A DNA stretch of 23,209 nt. Origin: Welwitschia mirabilis. Lineage: Eukaryota > Gnetophyta > Gnetopsida > Welwitschiales. The stretch covers positions 30,510,473 through 30,533,681 of the forward strand of contig JBOZIK010000001.1 of assembly GCA_051453625.1 (NCBI GenBank), read 5' to 3'. This document shows, piece by piece, positions 18,961 to 23,209 of the stretch (position 1 is its first letter; every line of letters starts with the position of its first letter). The translations under genes were made by a program, and so were the position numbers. The notes beneath the pieces are model-generated. The model saw only the letters and a list, made by a program, of their open reading frames with translations, was not told where the DNA came from and made no database searches.

Positions 18961-19016
18961 CACTCCTATGGCCAATAGGAGCCCTTCAGGTGGCCCAGCC
19001 CCTAAAGCTGCATGAT
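18961..19016. repeat. 106-bp-period repeat with hairpin, copy 2
   Basis: Second copy, with the identical 17-mer at 18964-18980, then CCCTTCAGGTGG and CCCCTAAAGCTGCATGA. Both hairpin arms are unchanged although the flanks have diverged. Confidence 0.75.
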
Positions 19017-19466
19017 TCACTCACATAACAAAGCCTTAAACATCGAGGAGAAAACATAGCAGGATATTTATTCATAAGAAAAAGATTTACTTCAAACATG
19101 TAAAGGATGCAGAGTCAATTAGAACATATAAGAGATATATGAAATTACACAAATCAAACAAGAGATTAGCAAAAATCATAAAACCATATCAAATTTTAAG
19201 AAGAACTTAAGATCTCATGAAGATTGTAGGGCTCCAAGGATTTTTTAGGCTCCAAGACTCAGTAGCAAAAGTACTATCCAAAACTAAAAGTGAGGAAAAA
19301 GGAAAAGGAGGATTCTACTTATAATCAAGGTTTGTCGGAATGTAAAGAATCACAAGCATATAAAAACAAAACATCATAAATAAGGGCAGTTATATGGTGG
19401 GAATTTCCATTACCTTGCAAGGCCACCAGGAAAACAATATATAATGATTAAGCTTACCATAATTAA
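19017..19466. other. non-coding part of the nested insertion
   Basis: No recognisable gene. It is purine-rich and AT-rich, and ends at the second N run. Confidence 0.4.
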
Positions 19467-19540
19467 NNNNNNNNNNNNNNNNNNNNNNNNNNNNNNNNNN
19501 NNNNNNNNNNNNNNNNNNNNNNNNNNNNNNNNNNNNNNNN
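19467..19540. other. assembly gap, 74 N
   Basis: A second, short run of undetermined bases inside the nested insertion. Confidence 1.
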
Positions 19541-19761
19541 AACTCTACACATTAAGCATCTTTATTCAAAATAATTTCAAATTCAAATCCACAACTCATT
19601 GACATTTTTCAAAATGAGTAATTAAATGAATAAGCTAAAGCACAAAATAATAATCATGAAACTATTTGTAATAAAGGAAAACATACAAGATTTAGCATGA
19701 AGTATTAGTATTACAATATTTTAAACTTAAGTCTTGATTGTATGAAATTTGGAATGTGACA

Positions 19762-19766
19762 TTTCC
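19762..19766. repeat. target-site duplication, right copy (TTTCC)
   Basis: Matches 16386-16390. On the minus strand it is the GGAAA of the integrase VEKE codons, at which the coding similarity to copia integrase stops. Confidence 0.65.
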
Positions 19767-20290
19767 TTCTCAACATAAATCTTGGAACATTTGAAAACAT
19801 TGAATGCTTCTAACTTTTTTATCAAGAATTAAAACCATGTTTTTCTATTACAGTCATTAGTCAAAGTAAGAAAATACCTCTTTTTGCTATTAGAAATGGG
19901 CCTAATTGGTTCACAAATATCAGCCTACATTAACTAAAGAATTTGTAAAGCTCTTCAAGCACTTTTCTTTGGAAATGAGTCCCTCTTTTTCTTTTCCACT
20001 AAACAATCTTTACATGGCTTCAAAGGAGACTTAAGCTATGATAAACTAGTTACCATATTTTTCTACTAAAGAGTCTTTAAGCCCTTAAAGCTTAAGTTTC
20101 CACATATACAACGCCAGAGTTACACTTTATATTCTGTAATTGTGTTAAAACAAGTAGATGCTATAGCCTGAGATATAGCAGGTAGTATATACATTTGATT
20201 ACGAGACATTTTTATATATATGATTAAGCCTCTCTCAGGGAGAAATACCTTACACTTAATACATTGAAATAGAATTGCAAGCCCTTTTTA
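19762..20290 (-). pseudogene. copia B integrase zinc-binding module and first half of core
   Basis: On the minus strand: a degenerate HHCC module with CGNLSFKGLKTL and PCKDCLVEKKKRDSFPKKS, then ADICEPIRPISNSKKRYFLT carrying the first catalytic Asp, NDCNRKTWF, and a KLEAFNVFKCSKIYVEKE segment that ends at the insertion. Stops stand where Gln, Arg and Trp are usual. The IDDFSRKTW-like block reads with Asn for the first Asp, again G-to-A. The missing continuation is found at 16390 and below. Confidence 0.85.
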
Positions 20291-20526
20291 TTAAAACTGC
20301 CCAATACTCAATAAATTATTCTTCAACTCTGGCACATAAAATACTTCTGTAATGATCTGTACTATTTCATTTACTTGTAGCCTTACATTGCCATTTCCTA
20401 TTATGGACATTCTTGATTCATTACCCAACTTCACAAAATCTATATAATTTCCATTAAAATCTAAAAAACATTCCTTCTTCCTACACATATAATTGCTACA
20501 TCCTGAGTTAAGGAATCACTTATCTT
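20291..20526 (-). pseudogene. copia B aspartic protease, catalytic Asp lost
   Basis: On the minus strand, TGA (20516-20518, expected Trp) then FLNSGCSNYMCRKKE, where the lineage has a DSGCSNHMC motif. The catalytic Asp is Asn (AAC, 20507-20509), His is Tyr and Gly is Arg, four G:C-to-A:T changes within a dozen codons. The open frame 20291-20488 continues with VKLGNESRMSIIGNGNVRLQ and VFYVPELKNNLLSIGQ, the usual end of the protease region leading into GAG-pre-integrase. The ATG that opens this frame is internal and not a real start. Confidence 0.9.
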
Positions 20527-20690
20527 CTTTAGTAGCCTTCTTTACATCCACATATTCCATCAACAACATCTCATCTTGACTTTTTGCATAGTTCATTTCC
20601 TTTGTGTAGTTGGTATCCTTTTCCTTGATTGGACATTTCCATTGAAAATGCCCTAGTTTATGACAATTGTAGGATTCCACTGTGGCTTTG
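20527..20690 (-). pseudogene. copia B nucleocapsid zinc knuckle
   Basis: On the minus strand ESYNCHKLGHFQWKCP gives a CCHC knuckle (about 20635-20679) whose first Cys is Ser (TCC), so metal binding is probably lost. This Cys-to-Ser change is a transversion, unlike most changes in the element. An Arg/Gly-rich to Glu-rich stretch lies just upstream (about 20700-20760), as is usual before this knuckle. Confidence 0.85.
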
Positions 20691-21414
20691 TTAAAATTTT
20701 GTCTACCTCTTCCCCTTCCTCTTCCTCAAAAACTTTCATAGCCTTGATCTCTTCCTCCAAGTTGATCTCCATGAGTTATCTTCAAAGCTATTGTTCGTCA
20801 TTATAAGAACTCATGCATTGTTCATGCATAAGCAGACTTCTTCATAGCTCATTAATGGTTAAAGTTCTTATATCCTTAGACTCCTTAATGGAACACACAA
20901 CATGATTAAACTTAGGAGTCATAGATCTCAAAATTTTTTCAATAATAGCAACATCTCCCTTGTCCTCATCATTTGCTTTTATCTTGTTAGCTATGGTAAG
21001 GGTTCAAGTAAAATACTCATTTACAAATTCTCCTGCCTTTATGTGGAGAATTTCAAACTCCGTTTGGAGAGCTTGCAATTGTACATGTTTGATTTGGATT
21101 GTACCTTGATATTTTTACTTCATAAAATCCCATAGGATCTTTGATGTATCCTTGTTGAGAATTGTCTCCAGAATTGAATGATCTGATGCTTGAAATAGAT
21201 AGTTCTTTGCTTTCAAATCTTTTAACTTCTGATCTTCAATGTTCTTCTTTTGTGTATTTGTAAGAATAACACCTTTTACTACTGTAGGAATACCATTCTC
21301 CACCAAGCCCCAGTACTCCTTTGATCATAAGAAGTTTTCCATGAGTATTGCCTAATGATTATAGTGCTCATCAAATTGTGAAATTGGCAATTACACAAAT
21401 GAACTCTCTATCAT
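20691..21414 (-). pseudogene. copia B gag, broken
   Basis: Minus-strand Gag of a copia lineage different from A. The ATG at 21412-21414 opens the frame MIESSFV, followed within 40 codons by TAA (expected Gln), TAG (expected Trp) and TGA (expected Arg). SKEYWGLVENGIPTVVKG and QKKNIEDQKLKDLKAKNYLFQ then lead into the open stretch 21115-21306. QLQALQTEFEILHIKAGEFVNEYF, ITIANKIKANDEDKG-like and EKILRSMTPKFNHVVCSIKESKDI blocks follow down to about 20860: the UBN2 gag domain. A stop follows NEYFT. The length and order are those of a complete gag, decayed. Confidence 0.88.
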
Positions 21415-21476
21415 GACACTTATATTACTTCACACATGGAAGATTATTGCTTCTAATAATTAGGCCCCATGATGAA

Positions 21477-21488
21477 TATCTGAAAACA
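21477..21488 (-). other. degenerate primer-binding site of element B
   Basis: On the minus strand TGTTTTCAGATA starts two bases after the LTR end and matches the Met-tRNA PBS TGGTATCAGAGC at 8 of 12 positions, including the central TCAGA. Position more than sequence supports the call. Confidence 0.55.
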
Positions 21489-21490
21489 AA

Positions 21491-21731
21491 TGTTAAGTGT
21501 AGGAAAAATTTATAAAAAGATAAATAAATCTGGAGGAACCTATTATTAAATTAAAAAGTAATCTAGGCTATTATATAGCCTTACACGATAAAATTGAAAA
21601 ACAAGAAATTAGTAGATCAAATATTAACAAATTCTAATGTAATAAGACTAATTCAAATAGAAAACAGATCCCTTAAAGTAGGTATTTATTTATAAACCTT
21701 CTAAACAAAAGGATAAGAATAAATCCTAACA
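21491..21731 (-). repeat. 5' LTR of copia element B
   Basis: On the minus strand it begins TGTTAGGATTTATTC and ends CTACACTTAACA, giving TGTTA...TAACA inverted ends. It aligns with 13797-14040. A TATATAAT box lies at 21570-21577 on the minus strand, inside the quasi-palindrome GGCTATATAATAGCC, and would be the promoter TATA box. Confidence 0.9.
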
Positions 21732-22126
21732 CACAAACCATGATGAAAATTTATGAATAAAAAATATTAGCATGTGAAACTTTATGGTGTAGTATACAAA
21801 ACCTTTTGGACAAATAGCTTTAACCATTTTCAAAGCCTTTGTATGTTATTTGTATGAACTTGCTCCACTAGATCTATGTAATTCAATAGCCATGGGTGTT
21901 CTTTGTTATATGATTTTTACACATCACTATGGATTTTGGATTTTGGATTTTGGTTTAATTTATTTATAGCTATCTTCCATCAATGTTTGTATCTTTTTTT
22001 ATTTTTTGAAACAACAATAAGAAAAATCTTCATCAATCCTTGTTTAATTCCAATCTTCTTATTGTGTCTTTCATTTGTGACATGAAGTATTTTTTATATT
22101 AACTTTTTGTACATTAGATTTTTTTT
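21732..22126. other. AT-rich spacer downstream of element B
   Basis: No gene is recognised. GGATTTT is repeated three times near 21935-21955. A 60-codon open frame (21903-22085) is Phe/Leu/Ile-rich and without a domain, so probably chance. Confidence 0.5.
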
Positions 22127-22384
22127 ATAATTTAGGTTTTCATACAATAATCTTTTTATAAATCTTTTTAATAAGTGTTTCTAAACTGAGTTTTTTCTAA
22201 AGTAAGTTTATTAGATAAAGTTTATTATTTCATACTGTGTTACTTTTTTTAAAATAAAATTAGTATTTAATAAAAATAAATTCTTATTAATAAAATAAAA
22301 GCCTAATTTTTAAAAGGAAAATATAACTTAATGGGACTACATTCATCTTATAAAGAAGGCCACATTCTTAAATTAGACTATCTT
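22127..22384. repeat. AT-rich direct duplication, copy 1
   Basis: Aligns with 22573-22849. Shared landmarks in order: ATAATTTAGG, AATAAGTGTTTCTAA, TGAGTTT, TTAGTATTT, AAAAGCCTAATTTT, CTTAATGG/CTTAGTGG, CATTCAYCTTATAAA, and ATTCTTAAATTAG followed by ATCTT. The period is about 446-465 bp. Identity by eye is about 75%. Confidence 0.7.
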
Positions 22385-22572
22385 AGATTAATTTTTTAAA
22401 ATATAAGTATCTTTTTAATATTGGCCTTTTTTACATTAAGTTTACTTTTCTTAGATTAGGTTTTCTTAACAATTTCAAAAATTAGTTTTTTTAAAATTAA
22501 ATTTTGTAGATTATATTTTTGTGTTACATGAAGTTTATTTTTCTATTGAGTTTTTATAAATTATTTTTTTTA
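22385..22572. other. AT-rich spacer between the duplicated copies
   Basis: 188 bp of T-rich sequence, with TTAGATTAGGTTTTC-like phrases that resemble parts of the repeat copies. It may be a partial extra copy. Confidence 0.35.
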
Positions 22573-22849
22573 ATAATTTAGGTTTTTCGTATAATTAAGT
22601 TTTTTAGATTATGTTTTTTTTTTAAATAAGTGTTTCTAAGTTGAGTTTATTTTTTAAAAAATTAGTTCTTAGATTAAGTTTACTATTAGGTACAATATTA
22701 CTTTTTTTTCCCTTTTAACTACAAATTAGTATTTGATAAAAATAAGTTCTTGATTAAAAAACAAAAGCCTAATTTTAAATGAAAAACCTAACTTAGTGGA
22801 TCACATTCACCTTATAAAAAAAGACCATATTCTTAAATTAGGTGATCTT
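22573..22849. repeat. AT-rich direct duplication, copy 2
   Basis: Second copy of 22127-22384. It ends about 20 bp before the Helitron-like coding remnant. A shorter related piece lies at 7221-7282, about 15 kb away, so the family is dispersed as well as tandem. Confidence 0.7.
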
Positions 22850-22868
22850 CAATTAAGAAAACCTACAG

Positions 22869-23209
22869 ATGGTGTCAATATGAGAAAGAGGAAGGCATCA
22901 TAGTTGATGGTGAAAAAATTAAACTTTTCTCTACTCTAAATGACATGGATCCAAGGCCTTAGGAATTTGTTTTATTCCCTCTTACACATGTTGAAGAGAT
23001 GCTTAGTTTCAGGATCAATCCATTACTTTAAGTTACACATGCAACTACTAGATAACTAGTATATCGAGGGCACATAATAAGCTTTCAACAAGATATGTCA
23101 CATATTGCTAGAGTTTTTTCCTATAAAATTACTGTTGCAATGCCAACTTAAGTGTATTTGATAGGGTATTTTGAGTTGTTTTGCAGATAAACTAACAGAT
23201 AAATGCCTA
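22869..23209 (+). pseudogene. Helitron helicase-like fragment (partial)
   Basis: One plus frame from 22871 to the window end reads through five or six stops with no frameshift. It gives LFSTLNDMDPRP, then EFVLFPLTHVEEMLSFRINPLL, then LVYRGHIISFQQDMSHIARVF. The order (P)LTxxEEMLxxRxxP, then YRGHxxxFxQD, is what I know from the N-terminal region of plant Helitron Rep-helicase proteins, upstream of the rolling-circle HUH motif. The HUH and helicase domains would lie beyond the window, so I cannot confirm it. Stops lie where Gln is plausible (after RP, NPLL, TTR and PT), matching the decay style elsewhere. It could alternatively be another repeat-encoded DUF that shares this block. Confidence 0.55.

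Larger units (their letters stand above)
16391..19761 (-). mobile_element. nested insertion in the integrase of B, probably LTR-derived
   Basis: About 3.37 kb, including two runs of N, that splits element B's integrase. On the minus strand it begins TGTCACATTCC and ends GTCATTATA, so the ends are TG...TA, consistent with a canonical TG...CA with one C-to-T change. A 5-bp duplication flanks it. It contains no recognisable coding domain, which suggests a solo LTR, a non-autonomous element or an element whose body lies in the gaps. Near its left edge (16445-16456) is a Met-tRNA-type primer-binding-site sequence on the minus strand, three bases from a TGTAATAAC boundary, which argues for an LTR element. 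Class (copia, gypsy or TRIM/LARD) cannot be decided by eye. Confidence 0.6.
13797..21731 (-). mobile_element. Ty1/copia LTR retrotransposon B, old, interrupted
   Basis: A minus-strand copia element. Its 5' LTR is 21491-21731 and its 3' LTR is 13797-14040, with a degenerate PBS, a clear polypurine tract and gag, protease, integrase, RT and RNase H in copia order on the minus strand. It spans 7935 bp, but about 3.37 kb of that is a later insertion (16391-19761), leaving about 4.56 kb of element. The LTRs are only about 80% alike by eye and differ in length (241 and 244 bp), so it is clearly older than element A. Its sequence (a VENGIP-type gag, CHKLGHFQ knuckle, SGCSN protease) puts it in a different copia lineage from A. 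No convincing target-site duplication remains. Confidence 0.92.

Noticed and set aside
20902-21135. 77-codon plus-strand open frame
   Set aside because: Antisense shadow of element B gag, whose minus-strand translation is clearly recognisable.
13792-21736. Possible target-site duplication of element B (TGCAC before, CACAA after)
   Set aside because: The five-base flanks do not match; any shorter match is chance at this composition.
1-23209. CRISPR arrays, tRNA or rRNA genes, bacterial-style operons
   Set aside because: None seen; repeats present lack regular unique spacers, and the only tRNA-related sequences are retrotransposon primer-binding sites.

Overview
This is plant nuclear DNA, very AT-rich and intergenic. 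It holds no intact host gene, RNA gene or CRISPR array. It is a graveyard of transposable elements: two Ty1/copia LTR retrotransposons, a third nested insertion that is probably LTR-derived, a LINE remnant, a probable Helitron fragment and several old AT-rich duplications. Both copia PBS sites derive from the initiator-Met tRNA complement, and the domain content resembles eudicot copia lineages. From memory of repeat families I lean towards a woody eudicot such as grapevine, but that is a weak inference.

Layout. 1-4.2 kb: AT-rich DNA with diverged duplications (2791-3101 with 3210-3518) and a degenerate AT repeat (3533-3862). 4.9-6.24 kb: a plus-strand, L1-type LINE reverse transcriptase pseudogene ending in its zinc-binding domain, followed by a CT-rich tract. 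7.0-7.2 kb: a 24-bp minisatellite. 8377-13270: copia element A on the plus strand, with two 274-bp LTRs, PBS, gag, protease, integrase, RT, RNase H and PPT in canonical order, all broken by roughly three dozen stops and several frameshifts. 13797-21731: copia element B on the minus strand, older, with LTRs of about 240 bp. Its integrase is split by a 3.37-kb insertion (16391-19761) flanked by TTTCC. That insertion contains two assembly gaps (17561-18185 and 19467-19540). 22.1-22.85 kb: another diverged AT-rich direct duplication, with a related piece at 7221-7282. 22869-end: a Helitron-helicase-like fragment that runs off the window.

The strongest theme is the style of decay. Stops in all four coding remnants fall mostly where Gln, Arg or Trp is expected. 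Catalytic Asp-to-Asn changes hit the RT of both copia elements, the RNase H of A and the protease and integrase of B. All of these fit C-to-T/G-to-A change, as expected from deamination of methylated cytosine in silenced plant transposons. No part of the window can encode an active element, and I see no new functional system. The points most worth checking are the structure of the nested insertion, the 189-bp repeat that abuts both sides of the large gap, and the dispersed AT-rich repeat family.
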